Positions 1 through 12,161 of a stretch of 64,000 nucleotides of DNA are shown here, piece by piece. Under the pieces are notes generated by a model, which worked only from the letters and a program-made list of their open reading frames with translations, was not told the DNA's origin and ran no database searches. This stretch comes from Stratiolaelaps scimitus (taxonomy: Eukaryota; Arthropoda; Arachnida; Mesostigmata; Laelapidae), in the NCBI GenBank assembly GCA_019614645.1, contig JABWDB010000018.1, positions 868,001-932,000 on the forward strand, written 5' to 3'. Position 1 is the stretch's first letter. Each line of letters opens with the position of its first letter. Both the position numbers and the translations under genes were made by a program.

Positions 1-538
1 TATATTAAGTAGAACTAGGAACGCTGTGAATGTTTCTTTGTTTTATCTGACTTGTATACGTATTACGCATGAAATACAGTCCATTTATAGGAACCGAATT
101 GGCAAGACAGTAACAATAACAATGGTTTCTTATGCAAGCTTAAATCACGTGCAATTAGTGTGAATTAACCACGATATCGAAATCTCGTACGACCCAATAA
201 CTGCTATCGATAACTGGCGGTGCTTGTAGCCTGTTACGTTTGCAGTTGAATGCTAAACTCTCTCACGTGACTGCCGCTGTTCGGATTAATTAGAATATTA
301 TGAGGTTATATTTAGGGGGAGAGCTTGAGGCGAACATGCAAAACGCTTGGTTGCAATCACCCACAAGGGTACTGCTAAAATAATATCTGTAACCGCATCG
401 CTCTCGGTACGGGGCGGACAAAGCACTCGTGAATGGAGAATTTTGCAAGTAAAAGTTTGATGTACCTGGATATTTCTACCTGTGACCTACAAAGCTTGAA
501 TTTCACCAAGTAAGCACTATATACTCTATCCTCCTCAG
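1..538. other. Upstream flank of the channel gene, no clear gene
   Basis: Ordinary AT-rich sequence. The only gene-like signal is a pyrimidine-rich acceptor ending in AG at 537-538. It would extend the channel's first exon upstream in frame and imply a further 5' exon that I could not identify here. No convincing promoter motif was seen. Confidence 0.4.
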
Positions 539-572
539 ACATTTCCCAAAGGCGAAAGCTCGACAAGAGGTG

Positions 573-3500
573 ATGGCTCTCGCAGCAGATGGCCCTTCAA
601 AGCAGAAGCCGCTCTGGCGGTTAAGAAATCTTCTTCAGCCAGTATTTTTGCTAAGGTGAGAAACAGCGTCTTGGATATTAATAGCAGTATGCACATTTAT
701 ATATATATACTGATCCCATGCACCAAGACTCATTTTGGTAAAGGCTCGCGCTTATTTTAATTAAGCTATATAGTCAATAAATAATTGTATTATATTAAAT
801 TTGATTTTTTTTTTAATATTCAATTAATAATAAGGATAATAGAGAGATTTAAATTTATGTAAATAATAATGTTTATAGTTGTAGAATAAAATAAGAACCT
901 CTATTAATCAATACTTATAAAGTTAGGAATTTTATTAAAAAAATAAATTAATAGTACTGGGAAATATTTATATTATTCTTTACTAGTTTAAGAAAGTTAT
1001 AAAAGATATCTGGGACATCTATAAAATATTATATCTATTTTAATTAAGCTTTATAGTCAATTATTTATTGACTATAAAGCTTAATTAAAATAGATATATT
1101 TGATATAGCTCAACTATTTGTCCTGCCTTTCTAACTAATTAACTAACGCTTCGGCCTATTGATATTGGCCTATTCCAGGTCCCTCATCACGGTCCTTTGC
1201 GTCGTCGGCTTTGTCTACCAGAGCGCTGACTTCTTCCTCGGATTCTTCCGATTTCCTACAACCACAAATATCAGGTAAACATTCTGAGGATGCTCTCAGA
1301 CGGATCTTTGTATGATCTAGCTGGGGATAGATTCCGTTCGGTCAGCTCAGCGCACGTCCACTGCCGGGGAGTACCACTTGGCCAAGTTTTCCTTGTCAGA
1401 AATTAAGAAAAACAAAAAGAAACATCTGCCCGTAAGTTTACAACAATGCCAATCTCGTGCCACCAAGATGATAACGAGAGTACCTGGGACGAGCACTGTG
1501 GGATGATGAATTACACGCTTGGGCGTTTCTACAAATCAGCAATCATCAGCATAAGTTGCGACGTCAGTATTTCATCAGTCACTTGTTGTGTGATTCAATT
1601 CCAGAGTGGAATCGATGAAAGATCTAGTCTTTCCTTCGCTGACCGTCTGTATGGCGAACTGGGTAAGCCGGACGAAGGTGAGTCTGCATCTACTTCTATA
1701 CCATCCGTGTATCTGCCCTGCACGATATACGCGAATATAATTAACCCGCACAACGTTCATGATAACGAACAAACGTAACCGAAATGACTTCACGTACAGG
1801 TGCGATCGTTTTGTCGGTCTTCCAGCCGAAAAAGTTGGATGCACCTGCTTCTCCTATAGTATTTTATACATATGTATACAGTTATTTACATTTTGACATA
1901 TGTATACAGTTAATTCATCATCGCATATAGCATAGGGAAATCGAAAAGTATAATATCGTTCAATCAAAGGGTACATTTTTATTATATACATGGACCAATC
2001 TTGTACCATCCACATCAGCTGCATTAATGTGGACTTTCTCTGAAAGGACGATGCTAATTTGCGTTTAGAAATCTCCTCGATGAATTCTAACCTGATACCA
2101 CCAGGGTTTTATTATACATATGTTTCTCCATTTGTGCTTTTCGAAATGAGCTACAAACGTCGTATAAGCTAGTATAAGCGTAATCGTAAATTATTGAAAT
2201 CCATGATTCTGTTCACTACCTTACTCTCATACTCATAATACTTACGACGCCTACATATCCCGCACAATGTATTTACCCATATTTTACCTGTCACCCCGTA
2301 ATTATTATATTTGCCATATCTGTGAGGATTTCGTTGTGTATCGTTGCAGAGATTTATAATTTGTCTCGATTACGAGCACGAACCAACGAGCGAGACGAGT
2401 TTATTAAGAAGGACACGACAACATAGGAAGTCCACAGGTGCCTTATGTAGACCTTGCATCGACTGCCAGAGCGTTATTTACACAGGCACTGTTAACACAA
2501 CACTAAACACAATGCGACAGACTAGACAACAATGCTTAACACGCTTCGTGTCAATCGAAGACGTGAAGAGTGCGGCAAAAATAAGCAGGATACGCTGTCA
2601 ATGCAAACCTAACAAAAACGCTAGTTAGACGCAAACTCAGCCGTATTCATCAGCAACGATGAGTTTCAAACTTGCTGGTGTGGCCGATGGGAAAAAAGAT
2701 GCCTCTGGGCACCTGTGTGCAGCAATCCTCGGCCGTAGTTTGGCTGCTTTTGAGGTTTCCACACGCTGTCGTCGTGTTGGACCGAGCCCATCCCCTGCTT
2801 TGATGGTCAAGGTGATTCGCATAACGACCCGTGTAATGGCTTCGCGCAAAATATGCGGATGCAGAAAGAACGTGTCCGCAGCCTCGGAAGCAGAAATGGT
2901 CCTCTACACACCCACACATATATCTCATCGCAGCAAGGTTTTTTTGCAGAGAAATAGACCGTTGGTTTAACAGCCTCCACTGTGATGGCCTCTCGTGAAA
3001 GCTTTGGAAAGAAAACATTCCATATAAAGACTCCCTTGTTCGGGATTAAATATTGCGGCTTCACAGCACTACATACATTCAGAGTAGAGCTTCCGCAAAG
3101 GAGATGCTTGGTAAAAATCATTTGGGTCTATGTGTGCTGGCGTTTCGGGCCAACATGGGTGGCGGCGATGTTTTAAAATGTTAAATGAATATTTCTACAT
3201 GAGTCTTACAGCTGTGAACTCTCAAACACTCGGATCCATTGTCTAGGTCTGTGAGATTGAGGAACTTCAAGAGGAACTCTGTGGGGCGGAAAAGCCCACA
3301 CCTGAGGCACTCATCAAAGCTTTGTGGAATCGAGCGCCGATCAGTGACGTCGCCTTTTCGACCCAGGTAGCCTTAACCTGATATATATATATCTATCGAA
3401 GATGCGCATTTACAATCTGCGTATCCGATATTTAAGCACGGGTTGAAAAATGTGTGCTTTATATAATCACTTAAACAGATAAAAATCTGTTTGTTACATT

Positions 3501-6500
3501 TAGTGCTTGCATGTCCATATCATGCTGAGACTGATGAAGATGCCCTTTGAAGTGGATTAAACACGGAGTCAACACTGATACTATGCAATAAGCAGGGGTT
3601 GTTATTGATTGACAAAAACGACTTTGATTGATTTAGGAGGCGATCGGGCATTGCCATATGAAACCAACGTCTGGCTGTGAACCCTTCGACTGTGATGTGA
3701 ACTGGCAGTTTGCGTACTCGAGGTAATAATAATTTTCCTAGTTTATTCCTTTAGGCCACTTTCACTGGGCAGTCCACTGAGCCTTGCTAAAGCAAAGCAC
3801 TCCTTCGTGGTTCCTGCAGGAACATCTTTCAAGTTCTGCTGAGCGGAAGCTATCCTACTTGCGTTTACGAAGAATGGCATCATGTTTGAAGAGGTGACTT
3901 TGACAATTGACTAATCAAACCGCGAAGTTGATCAAGTCAGCACTTACCCAAACGACATCGACTAATTTGTTAATCTTCTTCTAACGATTTTAGATTTCCG
4001 GATGCAATGTGTTACTCTCTCGATTTGCACGCTATAGAGGACCCTCAGCACCCGTTGAACAAGTGCAAATACCCATGGGATTACGAGCTAAACGTAACGA
4101 TGGGTTGGGACGAAGAGGAGACGCTGCAGATATCTGATATGTACAAAGCTGATGCTGTACTTCATCAGGTAAGGCAACAACAAAGCCTATATATATATAT
4201 ATATATATATATTTAATATACCGTATGTAACTACACCAATGAATTAGTCACGGTCAGTTGTTCGCCGTCAAATTGTTCCGTCTCGAACTGGGTAGGCAAT
4301 TGTGATGAGCGGCCGCTGTTCTGAGATGTGGCACCTGCAAACGCGTTGTTTAACGGAACCCATCTTCTGCACTACGACACTTATTATGAGTAGTCGACTC
4401 TCATCACGAGACCATCATTTCAAACTTCGAAATCGAGGACATCCTCAGACGGAGCGTCGAAATTGTTACAATAATTTCTAAGATTCCTTTTGGAAAATAG
4501 TTCAGACACAAGTGTGAGCGGGGATTTGCTGTTGTCGGGAGACACCAATGGATGATGGAGGCTGATCACCGGTGAACTCAAGACTCAGTGAAGCTCCGAA
4601 CTGGTCGGGTCCCTCTCGGAGGTCGGCTTCCTAACGGCACGGCTTTCCACGTTCCGCCGCATATGCAATCCACTAGGAATAGATTAATTATCGTTAAATG
4701 GTGAACCTGAAAGATGCGAACATTAGTCTATGACTGGTGTTTGCAACAATCAGTAGGTTGACGTGTTCGCCGACAGACTGCGTCGAATGTAACACATGTT
4801 CATGACGAGATAGCGGTACAGAATGATCGAAATTGAATTGAACACGTAATTTCATAACTTCGCCAGTGGGCAAAAACCAATAGCATTTATGATGCTGTGT
4901 TAATGACACTTTGACAATGACTCAGGTGGAGACCAACTCTGCGGGACAACTGCACCCGCTGTTCTTCGAACCTGGAGCTCGGTACATCATCCTGGTGGAG
5001 CAGTTTACAACCCTTGCGCTTCCTCCGCCCTACCAAACGCAATGTGTAGACTACGATAGTATGCCCCGCTCTAAAATGTTTTATGGGAAAACTACTCAAA
5101 ATCTGTGCTACGAGATGTGCAAGGCTGTCATGTGGAGCTCCTATTGCAAATGCGTTTCTCCGAGGTAGGTACTTCATACGGATGAAGTGAATCGAACCGC
5201 CTTTGAGACGAACGCCCCTTCCACTGCAAGTTTTGATACAAGGCCCAGTTTTGTATACCTAAACAGGTGTGATATCATACACGTTATTCTTCCGAAGACC
5301 ACCAAGATTTTAGTGTGCATGCAGCTCAGCGCAGCGTGCATTTCAGTCGCTAGAGCAGCTTGGAATCGGTTCTCCCATATCGTCATACCAATTGCAGATT
5401 AATAGTAGCATAAATGATTCAATAGAATAACAATGGGAGGGCTTCTCATCGTCTTTCTATTTTCTTCTGTAGATACGCGTATAGGGATCGTCATCCGCAT
5501 ATTTGCACTCAGGAGGAGACTGCGAAATGTGCGAAAATCGACATCGATCACCATTTCACGGATCAGTGCATCCGCCAATGTCGCCAGCCTTGCCAAGAGG
5601 TGATATATGAGGTGCAGGTGACGGCTCAGGGATTGAAGGAAGGAAAAGCCCCTGTTGGTCCAAGTGGTGAGTTGGGCTGGGCATCGAGTCAACGATAGCA
5701 ACGGAGGCGCATAGCTTCGCAGGGCATGCTATCTACAGAAGTATACCTCGAAGCTACATGTGTATTATACAAAGAAAGCTTTGCAACTTCAATAGACAAT
5801 CTCAATAGGCCCAATAATTACAAGCACTTATTTTTCTCCAAAGTTGCCAGGTAGTTGCTGCGGGTAAGCATTAGGATGGATAAAGCTGCGTTGTCAAGAT
5901 TCGGCCCTTCCTCGTAAAACTGGCCCACCGTTAGCAATTAATAGCAACGTGACATAGATAAAATATATACCATAGATTGAATTGAATTCTCTTATATTAG
6001 GCAATTACGACGATTGGCTCGTGTGAATGCACGGGAATGCATGTGGGGCAAGACTGAGTTGAGGCAATTTACAATAGTGAAGCAAAACCTCATAGATAAA
6101 GTTGCTGGAACCTTAGTACAAGATGAGCTCAGAACGCCGTCCATCGATACATTGCTTACCATTGTCACACTGTTGTATTGTTAATGTGCGACTTGTTTGA
6201 CACATATCGGTATCGAGAATTCTAGCGATATCGCAACACTCGTGTTGTCTACCCCTGAATCATGTGTCATGTTTCCTGACGTCGCAGGACGTCTGAAATT
6301 TGCTACGGGGCAGGTTAGGGCGTATTTGTTATTGGTGTCGTTCTGTATTTACGCTTGCTTGACAGACAAGGCAGAAGAGGACTATTACGAAGATGACGGC
6401 CAGCCGACCGACGCGGCTAATGAGACCGAAGTTACCGGGCCAGCCCGAAAGCAATTTAGCCTAACGGTGATGTTTGCATCGGAGAAACACACCATTCTTC

Positions 6501-6870
6501 AACACATGCGAAAATTTACCTTCATTGAGGTGAGACGTTATCAGGTCTACTTGTACAACACTTCCCCCGGCGGCGTAGTCATCATTGAGGAATAATGAGC
6601 CCAGCCAAGGGCATTGTACATTTTTCAGGGCTTTGTTGGTCTCAAAAGATCAGAATATATATATATATATATGTATCTGCTGCCAAAAAATAGCTAATCT
6701 ATTATTATGCTTCCAGTGTTTGTCATATCGGCGAAAGGATAGGGCGATTACACTTGTTGTTCTTGTAATTGCAGGTATTCGGTTACCTGGGCGGCTATGT
6801 CGGTATTTGGCTAGGAATGAGCTTTTTCTCCGTCTTGGATTACTTCATCGTCTATCTGCGGAAACAGTAA
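573..6870 (+). CDS. DEG/ENaC (amiloride-sensitive type) sodium channel subunit, 10 exons
   Basis: Exons: 573-655, 1179-1274, 1605-1677, 3247-3366, 3637-3722, 3994-4168, 4926-5164, 5473-5666, 6366-6529 and 6775-6870. They sum to 1326 nt, one open frame of 441 residues plus TAA, and every junction is GT-AG with matching phase. Seen: a short cytoplasmic N-terminus; TM1 near residues 20-48 (exons 1-2); the post-TM1 family signature FPSLTVCM at 69-76 (usual form FPAVTxCN); a Cys-rich extracellular domain, with LCYEMCK and YCKC in exon 7 and CIRQCRQPC in exon 8; TM2 in exon 10 with the pore motif GMS at 424-426, followed by SVLD. Family knowledge: such subunits form trimeric plasma-membrane Na+ channels gated by protons, peptides or mechanical force. 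Odd: it is short for the family, has almost no C-terminal tail, lacks the N-terminal His-Gly gating motif, and has SVLD where family members usually have SxxE. The ATG at 573 is a choice: the frame stays open upstream to a possible acceptor at 537-538, so further 5' exons may exist. The gating stimulus cannot be read from sequence. Confidence 0.9.
753..1092. mobile_element. AT-rich MITE with 35-bp terminal inverted repeats in intron 1 of the channel gene
   Basis: The 35 bases at 753-787 are the inverse complement of 1058-1092 with one mismatch. The interior is almost pure A+T and has no coding capacity. This is the structure of a non-autonomous DNA transposon of about 340 bp. Its right end also forms a perfect hairpin (1031-1097). 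I could not define a target-site duplication, so the superfamily is unknown. It lies entirely in intron 1 (656-1178). Confidence 0.65.
1031..1097. repeat. Perfect 30-bp inverted repeat with a 7-nt loop
   Basis: Bases 1031-1060 are the exact reverse complement of 1068-1097, separated by seven bases. The right arm contains the right terminal repeat of the MITE. The hairpin ends about 80 bases before the exon 2 acceptor at 1177-1178, so in pre-mRNA it would fold close to that splice site. Confidence 0.85.
4188..4213. repeat. (AT)n microsatellite in a channel gene intron
   Basis: Uninterrupted TA dinucleotides begin about 20 bases after the donor of exon 6. A second short run sits at about 6655-6673, between exons 9 and 10. 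Confidence 0.9.
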
Positions 6871-7237
6871 TTTCCTATAGGCTAAATGGTGGCAGTGCTT
6901 TTAATGTAGTTTGTGTTTTAAACATCGCATTTTTATTGTTTATAGAATTTTGTTAGTATGCCATTTTGGAGACTATCGCACTGCATAGAAAAGCCTATGG
7001 CGCGACTGTCTCTCCTTACGTGCTCATTGAAATAGCAGATTCGATTTAGATTTTTAAAAAAAGGTCATCACGTAATGTCGCGTTTGCTACAAGAGTGGTT
7101 TGCTTGACCAAATATCTAGTATCAGATTGATGGATAAGTAATTTCGGCCGTTTTTTGAAAGTTGTGGAGTTTTAAATTTGACGGGCTTTTTTTTGAAGAT
7201 CTTCTACTGTTTATATTTCGTCTGGGTGCATTAGCAG
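6871..7237. other. 3' flank of the channel gene
   Basis: AT-rich sequence after the stop codon with no long reading frame. I see no AATAAA near the stop, so the polyadenylation site is not identified. Confidence 0.4.
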
Positions 7238-7340
7238 TGTCCCGTAGATCGTTTAGTGGTGAGTGTCTTTGATTACCAGACAAGACGGCCATACGGCTTG
7301 GATTTAAATCCTGGTAGGCTTAGAGAATCTTTGAATTTCG
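7238..7340 (+). mobile_element. tRNA-derived SINE, family C, copy 1
   Basis: A tRNA-like head with the core TTAGTGGTGAGTG, then GATTACCAGACAAGA, and a box-B-like GGATTTAAATCC followed by CTGGTAGGCTTAGAGAATC. The same block order and wording recur on the minus strand at 63180-63275, which identifies a dispersed repeat and not a single tRNA gene. Acceptor-stem pairing is absent. Confidence 0.55.
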
Positions 7341-7499
7341 TTGTTATCTTGCTTTAGTTATGAATTCTGGCACCAGGAACAGCACGCTGGAAAAATATAG
7401 CAAAGGAACCCCGGCTATAATAATGACTTAAAAGGTTCAAATCCGAGGCATGTTATATTGAGGACACAGCTGAGAATCTGCTCGAAGTATGATTTTTGG

Positions 7500-7910
7500 G
7501 TGCATTAGTGAAAGCTGCCTAAGCGATCGAATATTGGGGCCAAAGAGGGGTATATGTGAAGACATTGTCTTCTTCACAATTTTCGTGCTGGAAAAAATGC
7601 AGCTGAGACCGCGAGGATTGTGTCTGATGTAGAAAGGGAGTCCGCAGTATCAGAAACATCTGTCAGAACGGGTTCAGCGCTTTAGACTTAAAGATTTCGA
7701 TTTGAATGACAAGAAATGTTCCGGACGGTCCGGAAATTCTACCGCCACCCGGTGTATAGCCCAGACATTGATCCATTACATTACCACCTGTTCAGATACA
7801 TGGAACACGGTTTGTGGGGAAGCCCTTCAAGGTACATCGCGAGAGATGTTATTTCGCTCGTAAGCCATATACTCTTTGATAGATATTGGCAATACTTGTA
7901 GCAAGCGAGA
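7500..7910 (+). pseudogene. Internally deleted mariner transposase remnant
   Basis: Three frames together encode mariner pieces. About 7563-7660 gives an N-terminal helix-turn-helix stretch (HNFRAGKNAAETARIV). About 7671-7735 gives RFRLKDFDLNDKKCSGRSG, close to the mariner motif before the catalytic domain. About 7743-7815 gives HPVYSPDIDPLHYHLFRYM, the end of the catalytic domain (usual form HPPYSPDLAPSDYHLFRSM). The DDE core between the last two is missing, so this is an internally deleted, frameshifted copy that cannot encode transposase. Terminal repeats were not located. Confidence 0.8.
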
Positions 7911-10267
7911 GCCACTACTCATTAAGATCCTAATAATGCATACACAAAAAGCTTGCAAGAGTAAACTGCTTCATCCAAGAAGCAAAGAGACTAGCACGGC
8001 TTGATTGATTTTAGAGATTAACTAACTCATGAAACCCTCAACTCTTTCCAGGTGTCGACAAAGGGAACGCACTCGCAAGGAAAATGCAGCGAACACTAGC
8101 CACGATCCTCCTGCCGATCGGCAACAGGGCTTGAGGCGTAGCGCAAACCGCGTCGCACCACAAGAACGGTTCTGAAAAGCCTCCCGATACTGATAAAGTT
8201 AGATGCTTGCTTTGAACGAGGTTCACTGAAAAGACCAAATCGGTCTAGACTCAAATGACTAACTACCACATTTGCAGTGATATCGCCCTGACGTCTTTAT
8301 CAACACAAATTATCAGCGACATGAGATTAGCTTTAACGACGATTTAGCAAATAAATACAATCTGAACAATGTATGTAATGTATTCGATTACTTAGTGCCT
8401 TCCCATGGCATTTGTGCAGTATCCAAAACGACTTCACTATGGAAGCTAAAGACAAATTGTATTAATTAATCTGCATGGCAGGCATCCAGCCAGCCGTGTC
8501 ATTAACCAGTTGACACATTAGATATGGCTCGATCGATTTGCCTGGCACGTTCGATGCTCAAATTTTCGTGGTGGGATTAAAACAACAGGATAGACATGCG
8601 TCGAGAGGAACTCTCTAAACGCGTCTACAAGCAACGCGTTTTTTGGCTTTTATCTTGGGTCTTGCGCGGTCGTGGACTTCCGGAGAAAGGAATATTTCAT
8701 TTTTCGCGAGTAAGTATGATTTTGAGAACGAACGCAAGAGAGCTCCGAGGTTTTTCACCTACCGCAGACGAAGATCGTTTGAGATCTAATCATTCAGAAG
8801 CTGTCAACTGACATCTGATGTTAGGGTTGCTTTTGTGTCCTTCAATAAAATGGCATACCAACGGTACAGCCACTGTTCAACAAATCTATTGTATATTAGA
8901 ATGATGTTTTACTTCAGCACGGATGCCTTTTTGGTTAACGACACCAGTGTAAATTGAATAAAAGAGTTCTCCACTATAATGCATTCATAATATGGAAACA
9001 GTCCAAGAAGTTACTTGTCTAGCACGTTACAATGTATTCCCAGGATACTATGCGTAATATCTCCGAGCCAACATGCAGCGGACGGGATCAACCCACTCCC
9101 GCAGCCCCCCCCCCCAGGGATCTACTATTCCCCGCTAACCAAAATAACTATCAGTTGACCTACAGCACAATCAGACCGTCCGCCTAGTGAGACGCGATCT
9201 ACGCTTCCCCTGCAACATACCTTCATTCCAGCGGTAGCATTTATTTCAACCAGCCATCTAGCCGCCCACCAGCCAGTATGAAATGCAGCATTCCCTAGCT
9301 CTGATCATAGTGCTGACCGGTGGCGGGCGTATATATCACCAAAGCATTTGCCACTGTCTCTACCGCCTACGAGATGATATTTACCCTGAGCTGTAGCCAG
9401 ACGATACCTACTATCGCAGATAGAATTTCAGGCGTAGGCAACCACATAACCACGTAGGAAAGGCGAGTTATCACCCCCGAGGAACTGGCGACTAGGTTAG
9501 CGCCGGGCTTGTTTGCTGGCCTACGAAGCAAAGCCCGGGAGAAGCCAGCTCGCTGCTTTGGTGATGATGGTGGGCAGTGTTGCTATGTACATCCGATGTT
9601 GCTGCTGCCGCTGTTGGTCATTCGGTAACGCGCGTTGTAGTAACTGGCGCAGCGGAGTTAACCACCGGAACAAACGGTGCAAACGAATTCGCTGATCTTG
9701 TGAGCCAGAGACCAGTATGTGTCTTCCTGCAAGCAGGAGAAGTAGGCGGTAGGGGTTAACGACATTTGGGACGCTCTTGACCATCACAATAGGGTGGGCA
9801 CAACAAACCGCTGCAGCTAACCGCCTACATGGATACATGCACATACACCCACAGACCTACACATCGCTGGGTAGAACAGCGAATAGATTGGAGTTTGCAT
9901 CGCTGTGGCTTACATGCGTCTAATAAGGTTAAAGGCCAAATGCCCTGATGCATGCAACTACTACATCAGAATGAACGCCGCCGCCGCCGCCGCCGCCGCC
10001 ACCACAGTCGACAACAACGACAAGAGGACGAGGAGCAGCAGCAGCAGCAGCAACAATAACAACATGCCTCGAGGGGGTGCGTTCTATGCCGTTTTGTGTT
10101 GCCGTTGTTCGTTTGCCGCGATGGTGTCGGTCAACGTTTAGTCCATACAAACTTGCAGCACATGGGTCAACTGCATACACGATGCTAGAGGAAAAATCGT
10201 ACACAGGATCCGGCGGTGGATCCGAAGTCGACGATATGACACAGTGACTGTAATCATGTAATCATCT
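7911..10267. other. Gene-poor interval with simple repeats and GC-rich patches
   Basis: No frame here resembles a known protein. A 71-codon frame at 8596-8811 has a strongly basic start but no recognisable domain. From about 9060 the sequence becomes richer in C and GC. At 9976-10000 there is a GCC run and at about 10031-10050 an AGC run, which create poly-Ala and poly-Ser reading frames that are almost certainly artefacts. Confidence 0.5.
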
Positions 10268-10283
10268 AGTAGTACTATATGAT

Positions 10284-10380
10284 TAGTGAGTTTAAGAGTC
10301 TCACACTAGGTGACAAGAGGCTGTTCTGTCACGCATGTGCATTACGCGTTCCCGAAACCCCCCATAACAAAAAAAAAAAA
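10284..10380 (+). mobile_element. Short poly-A retroposon with a 16-bp target-site duplication
   Basis: The 16 bases at 10268-10283 are repeated exactly at 10381-10396 and flank a 97-bp insert ending in a run of A (about 10366-10380). An exact duplication with a terminal poly-A tract is the signature of LINE-driven target-primed retroposition. The insert has no coding capacity. I could not match it to a tRNA, 7SL or snRNA, so its source is unknown. It may be the truncated 3' tail of a LINE. Confidence 0.7.
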
Positions 10381-10396
10381 AGTAGTACTATATGAT

Positions 10397-12080
10397 GCTG
10401 TTGCACGTAGCGTCTTTGTTGGTTCAGTGTTGAAAAACGAGCCAGGCTGGGTACAGTCACCTGCCGTTGGGCCTTCGAAGTCACAAAGTCTAGCCCCTGG
10501 CTTACTTTATATTATTATACTTTTAGCCCTACCCAGCATTATGTCGAGTGTAGATAGCTACCAGACTAGTGGACCTTGATGATCCTAAAGATGTTTTGAC
10601 AGCGCAGGCCGCCGCGTTCGCTATCTATATTCGCGAAAATCGCTCTTTTTCATCAAAAGGATGTGTCTTAGGCCTTGTGTCAGTGTTGTCCTAAGGGCTG
10701 AGACGAGATCCTTTGGCCGGCCAGACGACCATTCTCCTAAACGCGTAGGGGATAAAGACGAAATGCGGGGCGGGTGGATGGACGCCTCCCGCTGAGCGGG
10801 ACCAGCTTCGCTCGGCTGAATCCAACCTTCCCGGCTGGCCAGATCGGTCAGGGAAGCTTGAGATCTCGAACCACGGAGGTGGGCCCGCGTCCCTTCTCAA
10901 GCGGCGGGCGGCTACTACTGGCTGACAGACATTGTGCTCCCCAAGGGATCCTGTGTAGCAGCCGCCTTTCACTTGGGGGTCCTCCCAAATGAATGGGGCT
11001 TGTCTCGAAGGACATGACGGCGATGGGGAGAAGAGACCAGTGCAACAAACCGCATTAAATTAATGTCAGCTCCATTCGTACTCCACTGAACATCCCGGTT
11101 CAATGTTTCTCGTCGTACAGCAATTGACAAGCGGGCCACTTAATGGGTCGAAAGTGTACGATCAGGAAGCAAAGCAAAAACTACTGTGTGCTTCTTCGAT
11201 GTGAGCTCGATAGAAGTCGTGACTACTTAGCCTTCAATGAGGATAATAATATACCTACTAATAGTATTGGAAGGCAGTGCATTTATACTCAGAGGAAATG
11301 CAAGATTCACCTGTAGGAAACCAGAATAGAAGACACTTATATGGTGGTCAAAAAGCATTATTATACTATTACGCTTTCAGATGGTTACGATTACCATGCG
11401 GTTCTCACATATGAAACTGATATCACGAACTAGTAGATAACATTTTGCGAGCACTCAGTTAACACATAGGCATACACTATAAAATGTCGACTGATATGTG
11501 TCAACGGCAAATCCTCAACTTATTCGCCTTGGATCAAACGGAAAATGGTTCTCATCCCAACAATCTTTCTCTTTCTCTCTCTCTCGCCCTAAGAAGTCCC
11601 GCGCTACTCCAGCCCCGCTTGTAAGAAGAACTGTTGACGCTGTCATGTTCCAATCAGGCCTGCTTAATGTATCGCAAGTGCGCGTATCTGCCAGTGTCCG
11701 GCTCTGACAACATCAACATAAATCCATCACCACAATCCCCGCCAGCCGTATCGTCGTCATTTAAATATTATTCTTCGAGTTTTGCCTCATTATCATTAAG
11801 CGGAAGTGGGTAGTGGCGTCACTGTCTTCATCGTGTACACGAATAAGGCGGACGGGCTTTAGCTGTTCGACACTTAGTACTACGGTGACTGTTATTATTA
11901 TCATTATTATTCGCCACGCCAGTGAATCGAACGATCGCGATGAGCTGCAATTCGATCGCCACTGGTTTGGGGTCAATGCATACGAGACGGGCGTGACAAC
12001 GGTGCAGCGTGAAAGCTTGAGGACATGTTTTATGGTGCTAATAAAAAGGTCTATAATAGAACACGAATTATCTTCCCCCC
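10397..12080. other. Intergenic interval with a GC-rich block at 10.7-11.05 kb
   Basis: The block at about 10700-11050 is clearly richer in G+C than its flanks and is open in several frames on both strands, none recognisable. A decayed transposon end is the likeliest reading. The rest is AT-rich with a short CT run near 11570-11588. Confidence 0.4.
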
Positions 12081-12161
12081 TGACATATAAGAGAGCTTAA
12101 GCATTGTAAAATTGCAGCTCCTTCAATAAACCATTAAACCTTTACCTTTACCTTTACCTTT
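12081..12161 (+). mobile_element. SINE family A, 3' half with (TTTACC)n tail
   Basis: Starts with TGACATATAAGAGAGCTTAAGC and continues through TTGCAGCTCCTTCAATAAACC to a tandem CTTTAC tail. The same body and tail are found at 12514, 16331, 20764, 45852 and 60367. The tRNA-like head is missing here, so the copy is 5'-truncated. Confidence 0.7.

Noticed and set aside
1446..1844. 110-codon plus and 89-codon minus frames
   Set aside because: They overlap channel exon 3 (1605-1677) in other frames and run through introns.
9905..10204. Opposed open frames through GCC and AGC runs (poly-Ala, poly-Ser, poly-Gly)
   Set aside because: Products of trinucleotide repeats read in different frames; no start, splice or domain evidence.
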